This document shows, in pieces, positions 41,690 to 51,434 of a stretch of DNA of 64,000 nucleotides. Within the stretch, counting starts at the first letter, position 1, and each line of letters opens with the position of its first letter. The position numbers and the translations under genes were made by a program. The notes beneath the pieces were generated by a model. That model was given only the letters and a program-made list of their open reading frames with translations, was not told the DNA's origin and did not search any database. The DNA comes from Solirubrobacterales bacterium (GTDB taxonomy: Bacteria > Actinomycetota > Thermoleophilia > Solirubrobacterales > Solirubrobacteraceae), in assembly GCA_027315115.1 (NCBI GenBank), contig DAHUYQ010000031.1:39931-103930 (forward strand), written 5' to 3'.

Positions 41690-44575
41690 TCAGTCGGGCT
41701 CCCGCAGCGCGGCGCCGACCTGGTCGCGGCCGGCGATCTGCAGCTTCCGATAGGCGGCCGAGAGATGCCCCTTGACGGTCTGGGTGGTGATGAACAGCGT
41801 CTGGGCGATCTCGCCGTTGCTCATCCCGGATGCCGCCATCCGCGCCACCCGCAGCTCGCTGGGCGTGAGAGAGCGCACGCCGCTGAGCCAGGGGCGGCGC
41901 GGGCGTCCGCCTGCGGCCAGCAGCTCCTCGCGGGCGCGGCCGCCAAGCGGCTGAGCGCCGCAGCGCTCCGCGATCTCCAGGCCCCGCCGCAGCGGGTCCC
42001 TCGCGGCCGTGCGCGCCCCGCCGCGGCGCAGGTGCGCGCCGAGGTCGATCAACGCGCGTGCGAGCTCCAGCGGCGCCGGCACGTCCTGGAGTGTCGCGAT
42101 CGCCGTCTCCAGCAGGCGCGCTCTGCGATCCGCGGCCGCGACCGCGGCCTGAGCCGTGAGCGCGACGCCGACCGCGCGCGGGCTGTGCGCCTGGCGTGCC
42201 AGCGCCAGCTCCTCGGCGGCCAGCCGCTCCGCCTCCGCCGGCGAGTCCGCCGCGATCGCGAGCGCGAGCTCCGAGCGCCACGGCACGACGTTGGGGTTGA
42301 GCACTCCGATCGTCTCGCAGGCGCGCCCGCACGCTCGCAGGTCCTGGATCGCGGCGTCCCGTTGCCCGCAGGCCCGTCGCATCCTGCCTCGAACGCCAAG
42401 CAGCGTGACCCCCGCGGGCGTGCCCGCCAGCGGCCCCGGGAGCTGCACGCTCTCCAGCAGCGCAAGCGCCTCGCTCTCGCGTCCCTGCTCGGCCAGCGCC
42501 AGCGCCAGGTAGCTGGCGGTGAACGGGATCGTGAAGTGCAGACCGTGCTCGCCGGCGAGCTCCAGCGCACCGGCGAGATCGGCCTCGGCGTCGGCGGGAC
42601 GTCCGGCTCTGACGTGGGCCAGCGCCTGAAATGACGAGCCGGCCAGGAAGCCGAGCACCGATCCGCGCCGGGCGGCGTCACGCAGCATCGCGGCCGTGAG
42701 AGAGAGGGCGTCCGGCAGCCGGTCGAGCAGCACCAGCGCGAACGCCGCATGGACCGCCTCGATCGCGTCGGCCGTCTCGGCGGCCAGGAAGGCGCCACCG
42801 TCCAGGCCCCGCTCGATCAGCCCCAGCGACCGCTCCGGCGGGCCGCCGCGGACGGCCAGCAGCAGGGCGAGGTTCAGGCGCAGCGGCCGCGCGCCGTCCA
42901 AATCGGAGTCGTCCGCAAGCTGCAGCAGTCGCGTGAGCTCCTCGACTCCCACGCCGGCGCCGCGCGCGTCCAGCGTGCGCAGCGCGATCAGTCGTCCCTC
43001 CAGACGCAGGCCGAGGTCGGGCTCCTGCCCCGCCTGCGCGTCGAGCACCGCCTGCCCCAGCGAGCCCAGCGCCTCGTCCCAGCCTCCCTGGAAGAGCAGC
43101 GCATCGGCGAGAGTCCATCGCAGGCGGGCCTGCTGCGCTGGATCGAAGCGCTCTACGAGCGCCTCGCGCAGACGTCCCACCGCCTCCGGGCTGCGTATCA
43201 GGAGCTCGGCGCCGGCAAGCTCGGCCAGCAGCGCGCCACGCGCATCCGGCTCGGGCGGCTCGATCAGCGCCCGGCGCAGATACGAGACGGCGCCGGCCGC
43301 GGCGCCGCGGCGGACCGCCGCATGCGCAGCCGCACGCAGCGCATCCACGGTGCCGCTCCTTCCCGCGGGCTCGCACAGCATCAGGTGCGCGGCGATGGTC
43401 TCCAGGTCGGCGCGCTCGCTGGAGAGCGCCTCGGCGGCGCGCTCGTGCAGGTGCGCGCGTGCGGACGCGGGCATCGAGTCGTAGACCGCGCTGCGCAACA
43501 GCGGATGCGCAAACGCGACCGCTCCCGTCCTCTCGACCCGGGCCACGCCCTCGCCGGCCAGATCCTGCACCGCCAGCGCCGCTTGCGCCGGCTCCAGTTC
43601 GCCGAGCGCGGCCACCTGGCGCACTGGCGCCGAATCGTCGAGCACCGCCAGCGACCGGGCCGCGGCCAAGGCCCGCGGCCCCAGACGGCCGAGCCGCGCG
43701 AGCACGTTGCGGGTCAGCGACTCAGGAGCGACGCGGCCGATCTCCGCGAGCGCGATCCCGTCCGCATCGAGCCCACGGCGCGCGACCTCAGCGAGCAGCA
43801 CGCTCAGCGCAAAGGGATTGCCGCAGGTGAGCTCATGGCAGCGCTCTGCGAGCACCGGATCGGCGGCCTCGCGACCGAGCCTCTGAGCCACCAGCGCCTC
43901 GACGGCCTCGCGCTGCAGCGGCCCGACCGTGACGGTCACCGCGTTCGTGTCGCCAAGCAGCGCGGTGAGCACACCGGGGCTGCTTTCGCACACCGGGCGG
44001 GAGGCGGCGAGCACGAGCACCGCCAGGCCGTCGAGGCGGCGGCGCAGGTAGGCCAGCCATTGCAGGGAGAGCTCGTCGACCCAATGGGCGTCGTCGACAC
44101 ACAACAGCAGCGGCCCCTGATCGGCCAGCGCGGCCAGCAGCCAGTAGAGGCCGTGCAGCACGTGAGCCGCCGACATGCCCAAGCCGTTCCTCTCGGCGGC
44201 GTCCAGATCTCCCCCGCCCGTCAGCGCGGCCGCGCCAATGCCCGCGGGGCCCACCATCACAGCCGCCGGCGCGGTCGCCGTGCCCTCCCGAAGCGGCGGC
44301 TCCAGCATCTGGCGAACCGCCCCCAGCGCATGGGTGGCCTCCAGGTGACTGCCGCGCGCGCTCAGCACCCGCATCCCGCGCGCGGAGGCGATCTCGCTGG
44401 CTGCCGCCAGCAGACTGGTCTTACCCTCGCCCGGAGCGCCGAGGATGCTCGCGAGCGCTCCGCGCCCGCCGACGGCGGCCTCGATCAGTCCTTCGATCTG
44501 CCCTAGCTGCTCGGCCCGATCCAGCAGCAGTGGAACATGATCGGGCCTCGGCGGCCCGTCCTGAGTCTCTTGCAC
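41690..44575 (-). CDS. LuxR-family regulator with N-terminal ATPase (LAL type)
   Basis: 961 residues. N-terminal AAA/STAND-like ATPase: Walker A SILGAPGEGKTSLLAAA, Walker B LLLCVDDAHWVDELSL. A long TPR-like middle follows, and the C-terminus is a LuxR helix-turn-helix (LTPSELRVARMAASGMSNGE, IAQTLFITTQTVKGHL). This is the MalT/LAL architecture, common in actinobacterial pathway control. It is divergent from the large secreted protein gene, a candidate target. The ATPase switches on ligand binding; ligand unknown. Confidence 0.9.
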   Translation of the reverse strand: MQETQDGPPRPDHVPLLLDRAEQLGQIEGLIEAAVGGRGALASILGAPGEGKTSLLAAASEIASARGMRVLSARGSHLEATHALGAVRQMLEPPLREGTATAPAAVMVGPAGIGAAALTGGGDLDAAERNGLGMSAAHVLHGLYWLLAALADQGPLLLCVDDAHWVDELSLQWLAYLRRRLDGLAVLVLAASRPVCESSPGVLTALLGDTNAVTVTVGPLQREAVEALVAQRLGREAADPVLAERCHELTCGNPFALSVLLAEVARRGLDADGIALAEIGRVAPESLTRNVLARLGRLGPRALAAARSLAVLDDSAPVRQVAALGELEPAQAALAVQDLAGEGVARVERTGAVAFAHPLLRSAVYDSMPASARAHLHERAAEALSSERADLETIAAHLMLCEPAGRSGTVDALRAAAHAAVRRGAAAGAVSYLRRALIEPPEPDARGALLAELAGAELLIRSPEAVGRLREALVERFDPAQQARLRWTLADALLFQGGWDEALGSLGQAVLDAQAGQEPDLGLRLEGRLIALRTLDARGAGVGVEELTRLLQLADDSDLDGARPLRLNLALLLAVRGGPPERSLGLIERGLDGGAFLAAETADAIEAVHAAFALVLLDRLPDALSLTAAMLRDAARRGSVLGFLAGSSFQALAHVRAGRPADAEADLAGALELAGEHGLHFTIPFTASYLALALAEQGRESEALALLESVQLPGPLAGTPAGVTLLGVRGRMRRACGQRDAAIQDLRACGRACETIGVLNPNVVPWRSELALAIAADSPAEAERLAAEELALARQAHSPRAVGVALTAQAAVAAADRRARLLETAIATLQDVPAPLELARALIDLGAHLRRGGARTAARDPLRRGLEIAERCGAQPLGGRAREELLAAGGRPRRPWLSGVRSLTPSELRVARMAASGMSNGEIAQTLFITTQTVKGHLSAAYRKLQIAGRDQVGAALREPD

Positions 44576-44702
44576 CCGCGACTCCGATGTGGTTCAACGC
44601 GACGTAGACCTGTGCAAAGCGATCCCCCCGGCGATCGCATCCGACAAAAAACCCTACCGTCAGTATGGTGACAGCCCGCCGCACACTTGGGAAGCTGACG
44701 CG

Positions 44703-47700
44703 ATGCAAAGACGGCTCGCGTTCCCCGCCGCAGCACTTCTGCTGTTGGCGATCACGCCGCAGGTGGCACGTGCCGCCTCACAGACCACCATCGGTTTCGA
44801 CGACCTCGCCGCCGGCACGCTGGTGACAAGCCAGTACAAGGCCCAGGGGCTGGAGCTCGGCTCGGCCTCCAGCTTCGGCCAGAGCTCGCCGGGCGTTGGC
44901 GACTGCGGATCGCCGAGCGTCCAGGCCGAAGCCCCCGCCACCGGCTTCACCGCCGCCTCGCCGCCCAACTACGCCGTCCTGCCGTTCTGCGCGGGCGCAG
45001 GCCCGCCCTTCAGCGGCACCTATGGCGCGCTGCTGGGAGCGCCCCGCGGCTCGCTGTCTGTGAAGGTGCGCAACAGCACCACCGTCGGCGCGGGCGGCGT
45101 GGAAGTCCAGATCATCGGCTACAGCAGCGAAGGCAAGCAGGTGGCCGAAGGCACGGGCGAAGCGCTGGCAGGCTCCTGGCAGACGATCTCCGCCACGCCC
45201 AGCGGCGCCACCAAGATCAGCCACTTCATGATCCGCACGCCGAAGAGCAGCTCGAGCTCGATCGCGATCGATGACCTCAGCTTCGAAGCGATCGAAGAAT
45301 CCTCCGGGGGCGGAGGATCCGGCGAAGCCGGCGGCGGCGGCACGGGAGGCGGAGGCGGCAGCGCGGGAGGAGGCGGCGAATCCGGCTCGGGCTCCCCCGG
45401 CGGCGCCTCCCCACCGACGGCCGTGCTCACGCTCTCCGGCCAGGCGCTCGCGGGCGGCGCCTCGACGCTCAGCGGCGCCGGCTCCAGCGGCGGGTCGAGC
45501 AAGATCATCTCCTACGACTGGGACTTCAACGGCGACGGCAGGATCGACACGAGCACCGGGACCAACCCGGACGCGCGCTTCATCTTCACTCCCGGCACCC
45601 ACCACGTCGGTCTGACCGTCACCAACAGCGAAGGCAGGAAGTCCAGCACCGGCATCACGATCAGCGTGCCGCCGCCGGTCTCGCTGCCGCCACCCGCCGA
45701 CGGCGGCGAAGGGCAGTGCGAAGGCTCCTACGAAGAAGGCGAAGTCCAGATCCTGGCCGAATGCATCCAGCCCTCCAAGGAAGGCGGCTACGTGATCCAG
45801 ACCCGGCTGCTGGAGCTCAACGGCATGGTGCTCGCGCCGCAGGGCGGCGGCTATGGGGTCTTCAAGGTCCAGCACTTCAAGGAGCTCGGCGTCGGCGAAG
45901 GCGTGCACCTGACCGGGCCTGCGGTCAGCTTCGAGCTGCTGAACACCCCGATCGGCGACATGGTGATGGGCGGCCGCAACCTGGAAGCCGAACCGATCTT
46001 CCTCTCCTTCAAAGCCTATGTTCAGCAGCACATCCAGTTCCTGGGCCACTCGCTGATCGCCCCTGCCGACGCCGGCGGGCAGTCGGCTCACGCCGCAGGC
46101 GCCTCGAAGTCGCTGATCGTCAGCTTCGCCGTGGGCCACGAATGCTCGGGCAGCCAGAAAAGCGCCACCTGCTGCCCCAAACGCAACAACACCGCGTGCG
46201 CCACGCTGCCCGGCGGCTTCCCGCTCGGCGGCCAGGTCAACGCCTACATCGACGGCAAGGGCCAGCTTCTGCTCAGCGTGCAGGTCGCGCTCGACCTCTC
46301 CTCCGTGGGCTTCGAAGCGAGTGGCGGACTGGAAATCATCGCCAGCGCGACCAGCGGCATCAACCTCGCGTCGCTGAAGTTCGAAATCCCCGAAGCCGGC
46401 CTGGCCGAAGTCTTCAAAGTGGAAAAGGCCTCCTTCACCTACTACTTCCCCGACGACCCCGAAGAATCCAAGCGCGACACCTGGCAGGCGAAGGGCACGA
46501 TCGTCTTCGGCCCGCTCGGCGAACCGAAGATGAAGGGCTCGCTCTCCTTCAAGAAGGGCCAGTTCCACGAAGCCTCGATGACGTTCACCGCCCCAAGCGG
46601 CACCGGTGTGCCGATCTACCCGGGCGTGCTGGTCAACGAACTCGGCGGCACCGTTGGGGTGGAACCGCTGAAGTTCGGCGGCACGATCGGCGCGAGCATC
46701 GCCACCCAGCTCCAGCTCAGCCTCTCCTTCCTCTACCGGGAAGCGAGCGCCGAAGAGCTCGGCTTCTTCGGCGGGGAAGGCAAACTCTCGTTCAGGGGCG
46801 ATGAAATAGCCAAACTCGCCGCCGACGTGTACTCCGACGGCTACACCGACGCGCAGCTCAAGATCGACCTGCACTTCCCCTTCAGCTCCAAAGAACCGGT
46901 GATCGAAGTGCAGGGCGGCATCGGCTTCTGGGACGAACCGACCAGCGGCCGCTGGGAAGCCAACGGCGAAGTTCACCTCAAACTGTGGATCATCAACGCC
47001 GAAGTCGCCGGGCTCGTCAACAACACATACGCCGCGGGCTGCCTCTCGGCCTTCGGCGGCGGCATCCAGGGTCGCTACCGCTTCTCCGACGGCAACATCT
47101 CCGGCGGGATCTTCGGGTTCAAAAGCTGCGGCGACGAACTCAAGCAGTACAAAGAAGTGCCGCTCACCCAGCACAGCGGCGGCTTCGTCAAAAGCGAATC
47201 GCTGGTGCGTCTGCGCTCGCCGCTGGGCGCGGGCGGGCCGCTTGTGACGATGGCGGCATCCGGCGGCGGGACGATCACGACCGCGTCCGGCGGCGGCGGG
47301 ACGATCGACGTCGCCTCCGGGCAGTTCGGCGAGGAGCTGCGGATCGGCGCGAGCTCCGGCACCCCGGTCGTCAGCCTCACCTCGCCCTCCGGCAAGACCT
47401 ACACCACCCCTGTGGACCCCAACGTCCCGACCGGCGTGGAAGGGCAGTTCATCGCGGCCGTCGCCCCCGACCAGCGCGAAGTGATCGTGCTGCTGCTGCA
47501 CCCGCAGGGCGGCGTCTGGACGCTCGCGCCCGCCGAAGGCGCGCCGCCGATCGCGCGGGTGATGGCGGCTCAGGACGTGCCACCCCCGAAGGTCCACGTG
47601 CGCGTGCGCGAGCACCGCGGCCGCTGGAGGCTCGCCTACCGCATCTCCAACTACGTGAAGGGCAGCAGCGTGCAGCTCTTCGAACGCGGCCGCGACAGCG

Positions 47701-48224
47701 GCCATGTGATCGCCACCGTCCACAAGGCGGCAGGCACGATCCACTTCACCCCCAGGGAAGCGCTCTCGCGCAAGCGCAAGATCTACGCGAGCTTCACCGG
47801 CGCCGACGGCACGCCCAAGCGCACGGTCGCCGTGGCCGCCTACCGGGCGCCGACAGCGCTACGCGGCGGCCGTCTGACCCACCTGCGCCTCGTGCGCCGC
47901 GGCAACGGCACGGCGGTGCTGAGCTGGGCGCCCACGCGCGGCGCCCGCGGCTACCGGGTCAAGCTGCGCGGCAGCGACGGACGGCTGGTCACGGCGCTCC
48001 TGCCCGCCGGCCGCCACACCCTCACGCTGCGCGAGGCCTATCCATGGGACGCCTACACGGCGAGCGTCAGGGCGCTGGCGGGCGCGGACCTGCTGCCAGG
48101 CCCCACGGCGCACGCCCGGCTTCGTGCCGCCAAGAGCAAGCACGTGAAGATCGTGGTGCTGCATCGGCACATGCACGGCAAGGCCAAGAAAGGGCACGGG
48201 AAGGCAAAGCGGCGCGGGCGGTAG
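44703..48224 (+). CDS. Very large secreted PKD-domain protein, hypothetical
   Basis: 1173 residues with a signal peptide (AFPAAALLLLAITPQVARA). Order: a lectin-like N-terminal domain (FDDLAAGTLVTSQY, to about residue 195), a Gly/Ser linker, a PKD domain (SYDWDFNGDGRIDTST, FTPGTHHVGLTVT), a long unrecognised middle of repeated beta strands, and a C-terminal region with a fibronectin-III-like module and a basic tail (HGKAKKGHGKAKRRGR). The tail could bind the wall or DNA. Glu is coded mostly by GAA in the middle, unlike neighbouring genes. Probably a surface or matrix protein. Start at ATG 44703, divergent from the LuxR regulator. Confidence 0.75.
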   Translation: MQRRLAFPAAALLLLAITPQVARAASQTTIGFDDLAAGTLVTSQYKAQGLELGSASSFGQSSPGVGDCGSPSVQAEAPATGFTAASPPNYAVLPFCAGAGPPFSGTYGALLGAPRGSLSVKVRNSTTVGAGGVEVQIIGYSSEGKQVAEGTGEALAGSWQTISATPSGATKISHFMIRTPKSSSSSIAIDDLSFEAIEESSGGGGSGEAGGGGTGGGGGSAGGGGESGSGSPGGASPPTAVLTLSGQALAGGASTLSGAGSSGGSSKIISYDWDFNGDGRIDTSTGTNPDARFIFTPGTHHVGLTVTNSEGRKSSTGITISVPPPVSLPPPADGGEGQCEGSYEEGEVQILAECIQPSKEGGYVIQTRLLELNGMVLAPQGGGYGVFKVQHFKELGVGEGVHLTGPAVSFELLNTPIGDMVMGGRNLEAEPIFLSFKAYVQQHIQFLGHSLIAPADAGGQSAHAAGASKSLIVSFAVGHECSGSQKSATCCPKRNNTACATLPGGFPLGGQVNAYIDGKGQLLLSVQVALDLSSVGFEASGGLEIIASATSGINLASLKFEIPEAGLAEVFKVEKASFTYYFPDDPEESKRDTWQAKGTIVFGPLGEPKMKGSLSFKKGQFHEASMTFTAPSGTGVPIYPGVLVNELGGTVGVEPLKFGGTIGASIATQLQLSLSFLYREASAEELGFFGGEGKLSFRGDEIAKLAADVYSDGYTDAQLKIDLHFPFSSKEPVIEVQGGIGFWDEPTSGRWEANGEVHLKLWIINAEVAGLVNNTYAAGCLSAFGGGIQGRYRFSDGNISGGIFGFKSCGDELKQYKEVPLTQHSGGFVKSESLVRLRSPLGAGGPLVTMAASGGGTITTASGGGGTIDVASGQFGEELRIGASSGTPVVSLTSPSGKTYTTPVDPNVPTGVEGQFIAAVAPDQREVIVLLLHPQGGVWTLAPAEGAPPIARVMAAQDVPPPKVHVRVREHRGRWRLAYRISNYVKGSSVQLFERGRDSGHVIATVHKAAGTIHFTPREALSRKRKIYASFTGADGTPKRTVAVAAYRAPTALRGGRLTHLRLVRRGNGTAVLSWAPTRGARGYRVKLRGSDGRLVTALLPAGRHTLTLREAYPWDAYTASVRALAGADLLPGPTAHARLRAAKSKHVKIVVLHRHMHGKAKKGHGKAKRRGR

Positions 48225-48462
48225 GGAGCCGTGGTGCAGCGTGGTCAGGCTGGCGCCCGAGATGCGAGCGTGCCAGAGGGGTAGAGGTCGACGGCCAGCG
48301 CTGGGTCGCCGGCGGCGCGCTCACCCCGACATGGCGACCGTGCTCAAGCAGCGACCACACACATAGGCAGCGATCCGCCGCGCGCGGGGTACGACGTGGA
48401 GATCGTGGTGCGCATGTACGTAGGGACCTTACGAACACCGGCCCGGGCCGTGCGGGAAGGGC

Positions 48463-48798
48463 TCACGCATACTGGTGATCGCCCGCCCCCGCGTGCTCCC
48501 CCGCCGCCGCCAGCACAGCGTCGAGCAGGCCCGGGAAGCGGGCGTCGAGGTCCTCGCGGCGCAGGCTGTTCATGCGCGCGGTGCCCTCCTCCTGCTGATG
48601 GATCACGCCTGCCTCCCGCAATACGCGAAAGTGGTGGGTGAGCGTCGACTTGGTCACGTCGATGTCGAAGGCGCCGCAGCGGCGTGGCGCGCTCTCGCAC
48701 GCGAGCTGGGAGACGATGCTCAGGCGCTGCGGGTCGCTCAGCGCGTGCAGCACGTCGGCGATCTGGATCTCGTCTCTGTCGGGGTGATGTAGGCCCAT
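48463..48798 (-). CDS. ArsR-family transcriptional repressor
   Basis: 111 residues, winged helix: IADVLHALSDPQRLSIVSQL, then DVTKSTLTHHFRVLREAGVI and EEGTARMNSLRREDLDARFP. Typical ArsR metal cysteines (ELCVC) are not seen, so it may sense another ligand. It is divergent from an MFS efflux pump, with an 11-bp inverted repeat operator between them. The 238 bp downstream (48225-48462) hold no gene I can support. Confidence 0.85.
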   Translation of the reverse strand: MGLHHPDRDEIQIADVLHALSDPQRLSIVSQLACESAPRRCGAFDIDVTKSTLTHHFRVLREAGVIHQQEEGTARMNSLRREDLDARFPGLLDAVLAAAGEHAGAGDHQYA

Positions 48799-48807
48799 GA
48801 CGCAATT

Positions 48808-48849
48808 GTACGACGATCGACGTCCTATGTGCTACGGTGATCGTCGTAC
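48808..48849. promoter_or_regulatory. ArsR operator, 11-bp perfect inverted repeat
   Basis: GTACGACGATC (48808-48818) and GATCGTCGTAC (48839-48849) are perfect inverted repeats 20 bp apart, in the shared promoter region of the ArsR gene and the MFS pump. Repressor binding would block both promoters. Binding itself is inferred from ArsR practice. Confidence 0.7.
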
Positions 48850-48873
48850 CAGCAAACAACGAGCACGCCACCC

Positions 48874-48966
48874 ATGACGCCCCTCCCTCTCCCCAGCAAC
48901 TGGACCAGCGCCCGTCTCTCCGCCGTGGTGGAGGCCGCCTATCTGCTGGAGCTCGCCGGCCGGTGA
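48874..48966 (+). CDS. Short upstream ORF coupled to the MFS gene
   Basis: 30 codons from ATG 48874 (MTPLPLPSNWTSARLSAVVE...) ending in a TGA that overlaps the GTG start of the MFS gene (GTGA at 48963-48966). It may be a leader peptide that couples translation, or chance. The ORF is short and carries no known motif, so it is offered with low confidence. Confidence 0.35.
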   Translation: MTPLPLPSNWTSARLSAVVEAAYLLELAGR

Positions 48967-50501
48967 GCTATGCCCCGGCAGCCAAGCGGCCGGCAGCCGC
49001 GCGCGGCGGCTCGACGCTGCTCTTGATCCTGATCTGCGCGGCGCAGTTCATGGTGATCCTGGACGTCTCGATCGTCAACATCGCGCTGCCCTCGATCAGG
49101 AGCGGGCTGCACTTCAGCACCAGCGGGCTGCAGTGGATCGTCAACGTCTACACGATCACCTTCGGCGGCTTCCTGCTGCTGGGGGGTCGCGCGGCGGATC
49201 TGCTCGGTCGCCGTCGCACCTTCCTCGCGGGGATGGCGCTCTTCGCCCTGGCCTCACTGGTGTGCGCGCTGTCGAGCTCGCAGGGGATGCTGATCGGCGC
49301 CCGCGCCCTGCAGGGCCTCGGGGGGGCGGTGCTCTCTCCGGCGAGCCTTGCGATCGTCACCACCTCCTTCGCGGAGGGCCGGGAGCGCAACCGCGCCCTG
49401 GGCATCTGGGGAGCGCTGGGCGGCCTCGGCGGCGCCTCCGGCGCGCTGCTGGGCGGGCTTCTCACCCAGGGGCTCGGCTGGCCCGCGATCTTCCTGATCA
49501 ACGTGCCGGTCGGCGTGGCGGTGATCCTGGTCGGACGCAACCTGATCCCCGAAAGCCGCCGCGAGGACGCGACGCGCCACTTCGACGTGGCCGGCGCGAT
49601 CCTCGTCACCGCCGGGCTGATGGTCGCCGTCTACGGCGTGGTGCAGAGCGAGTCGCTGGGATGGCTTTCGGCCGGCGTGCTCGGCCCGCTGGCGCTGGCG
49701 GCGGCGCTGATCGGCGGCTTCGTGCTGGTCGAGGCCAAGCTCGCGGCGGCGCCGCTGCTGCCGCTCGGCGTGCTGAGGATGCGCCGCCTGCGCGGCGCCA
49801 ACCTGGTCGTGGCGCTGCTCTACGGCGGCATGTTCGGGATGTGGTTCTTCCTCACCCTCTACCTGCAGGAGGTGCTCGGCTTCAGCGCGCTGCAGGCGGG
49901 CTTCGCGTTCATCCCGCTGACGCTCAGCATCGCGCTGTTCTCGACGATCGCCCCGCGGCTGGTCGGCGCGCTCGGCGCGCGGCCGGTGATCACCCTCGGG
50001 ATGCTCGGCTGCACCGCGGGCCTGGCGCTGCTGAGCATGCTGCCGAGCCACGGCAGCTACTTCGTCTGGGTGCTGCCCGGCGGGCTGATCAGCGCCGTCG
50101 GCTTCGGGCTGGCGCTCGTGCCCTCCACGATCGCGGCGGTGCAGGGCGTCCCCGCCCATCAGGCGGGCCTGGCGTCTGGGCTGCTGAACACCGCGCGCCT
50201 GGCCGGCGGGGCGGTGGGGCTGGCCGTGCTCAGCACGATCGCCGACTCGCACACCGCGCATGCGATCGCGCACGGCGCATCCCAGCACGCCGCTCTGACC
50301 AGCGGCTACCGGCTCGCGTTCGTGATCTCCGCGGCGATCTGCCTGGCCGGCGCGCTCGTTGCTGCCAGGACGCTCGGTGGCGCGCCGCGGCCGAGCGCGG
50401 CGGTCGTTCCCGCGCCCGCGCCCGGGCGGCCGAGCACGGCGGCGCCGGAGAGCGCGCGGGCAACGCCGGCCGCCGCGGTCGAGACGGCCGCCGTCGAGTG
50501 A
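48963..50501 (+). CDS. MFS drug/H+ antiporter, DHA2 (EmrB/QacA) family
   Basis: 512 residues, 14 helices expected. FMVILDVSIVNIALPSI is the antiporter motif in helix 1; GRAADLLGRRRTFLAGMALF is motif A; ARALQGLGGAVLSPASLAI and GGASGALLGGLLTQGLGW match motifs B and C. The GTG at 48963 fits the family's start better than an earlier GTG inside the operator. Controlled by the divergent ArsR protein, so it probably exports the compound that the repressor senses. Confidence 0.88.
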   Translation: MSYAPAAKRPAAARGGSTLLLILICAAQFMVILDVSIVNIALPSIRSGLHFSTSGLQWIVNVYTITFGGFLLLGGRAADLLGRRRTFLAGMALFALASLVCALSSSQGMLIGARALQGLGGAVLSPASLAIVTTSFAEGRERNRALGIWGALGGLGGASGALLGGLLTQGLGWPAIFLINVPVGVAVILVGRNLIPESRREDATRHFDVAGAILVTAGLMVAVYGVVQSESLGWLSAGVLGPLALAAALIGGFVLVEAKLAAAPLLPLGVLRMRRLRGANLVVALLYGGMFGMWFFLTLYLQEVLGFSALQAGFAFIPLTLSIALFSTIAPRLVGALGARPVITLGMLGCTAGLALLSMLPSHGSYFVWVLPGGLISAVGFGLALVPSTIAAVQGVPAHQAGLASGLLNTARLAGGAVGLAVLSTIADSHTAHAIAHGASQHAALTSGYRLAFVISAAICLAGALVAARTLGGAPRPSAAVVPAPAPGRPSTAAPESARATPAAAVETAAVE

Positions 50502-50517
50502 TCTGCAGGCTCTCCGG

Positions 50518-50640
50518 CTACACGCTGCGCAGCGCCGTCGCCGGCGCCAGCCGCGCCGCGCGCGCGGCCGGGTAGAGCCCGAGCAGGGCGCCCAGCAGCA
50601 GCTTGATGCCCACGCCGCCCGCAACCGCGAGCACGGGCAC
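50518..50640 (-). pseudogene. C-terminal remnant of an FtsX/MacB-type ABC permease
   Basis: The minus strand reads IKLLLGALLGLYPAARAARL and then PATALRSV before TAG at 50518. 'GLYPAxxAARLxPxxALR' is the standard C-terminal end of FtsX-like permeases. Upstream there is no start or membrane region, only a short run to a stop near 50706. It is a gene stump left beside the MFS gene. Confidence 0.55.
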
Positions 50641-50706
50641 CACCAGCGTCCATCTCTCGCTCCGCCGCGCGGCGCTGTGGCGCGACGCTGCCGGCGCTGC
50701 CGCGTC

Positions 50707-51255
50707 CTATGCGGCGCCCGCCTGCTGCGAGCCCGACTCGCCCAGCCCGACCTCGTCGGCCAGCTTTGCGCCCCACGCGCGTGCCCGCTCTATCTCGCCG
50801 TCCTCCAGCGGCCCCTCGGAGTCCTGCACCAGGAAGCTCTCAGAGCCGACCACCTCGTAGCCGTGGTGGCGCAGCCGGCGAGCGATCCCGTGCGCGGCGA
50901 CGCCGGTCAGCCACGGGGATTTGTCGAGTCGGGTGTCGAACGCGGCCGCGCGGACCCCGTTCGCGTCGGGCAGGCCGTGCAGCCACCCGCGCAGCCCCGG
51001 CTCCTGATCGGCGCCCTCCTCGACGTGAGTCTTGCCGTCCTCCTGCGCGGCGTTGACCGCCATGTGACGGCTGCTCTTGGTGGAGAGCCCGTGCATGTGG
51101 GTCGGTCCGCCCACGACGATCAGGTCGGCCCCGTCGCTCGCGCCGCCAGCGTCCGCCACCGCCAGCGCCCTGGCGCCGCCCAGCCCCTGCGCCACCGCCT
51201 CGGCTATCGCACGTGTGTTGCCGTACACCGACTCATAGACAACGATCGCGTTCAC
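50707..51255 (-). CDS. Flavodoxin-family protein
   Basis: 182 residues. FMN phosphate-binding loop YESVYGNTRAIAEAVAQGL at the N-terminus; IVVGGPTHMHGLSTKSSRH is the second FMN loop. The C-terminal half (GIARRLRHHGYEVVGSESFL, DGEIERARAWGAKLADEV) matches the flavodoxin/nitric oxide synthase-like family. Electron carrier; partner unknown. Confidence 0.82.
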   Translation of the reverse strand: MNAIVVYESVYGNTRAIAEAVAQGLGGARALAVADAGGASDGADLIVVGGPTHMHGLSTKSSRHMAVNAAQEDGKTHVEEGADQEPGLRGWLHGLPDANGVRAAAFDTRLDKSPWLTGVAAHGIARRLRHHGYEVVGSESFLVQDSEGPLEDGEIERARAWGAKLADEVGLGESGSQQAGAA

Positions 51256-51434
51256 CGTCGGCTCCTTTCAGGTTTCCAGATCAGCGCCGCATCGGGCGCC
51301 CGTGCAGCCAGGCTCCCGCGGACGCGCGCTTGCCGCATCCGCAGGCGTCCGCACGCGCACGACAAGCAACTACTTACCCTCGCTCTTGAGGTCAGCCCCT
51401 TCCGCCCGCCGCCGCGCAGCGGATAATCCGGCGC

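Noticed and set aside
44778..47744. 988-codon minus-strand frame
   Set aside because: It is antisense to the large secreted protein, which has a signal peptide and a PKD domain. No domain on the minus strand.
48837..48962. MFS start at GTG 48837
   Set aside because: It would begin inside the ArsR operator and add a 42-residue low-complexity leader.
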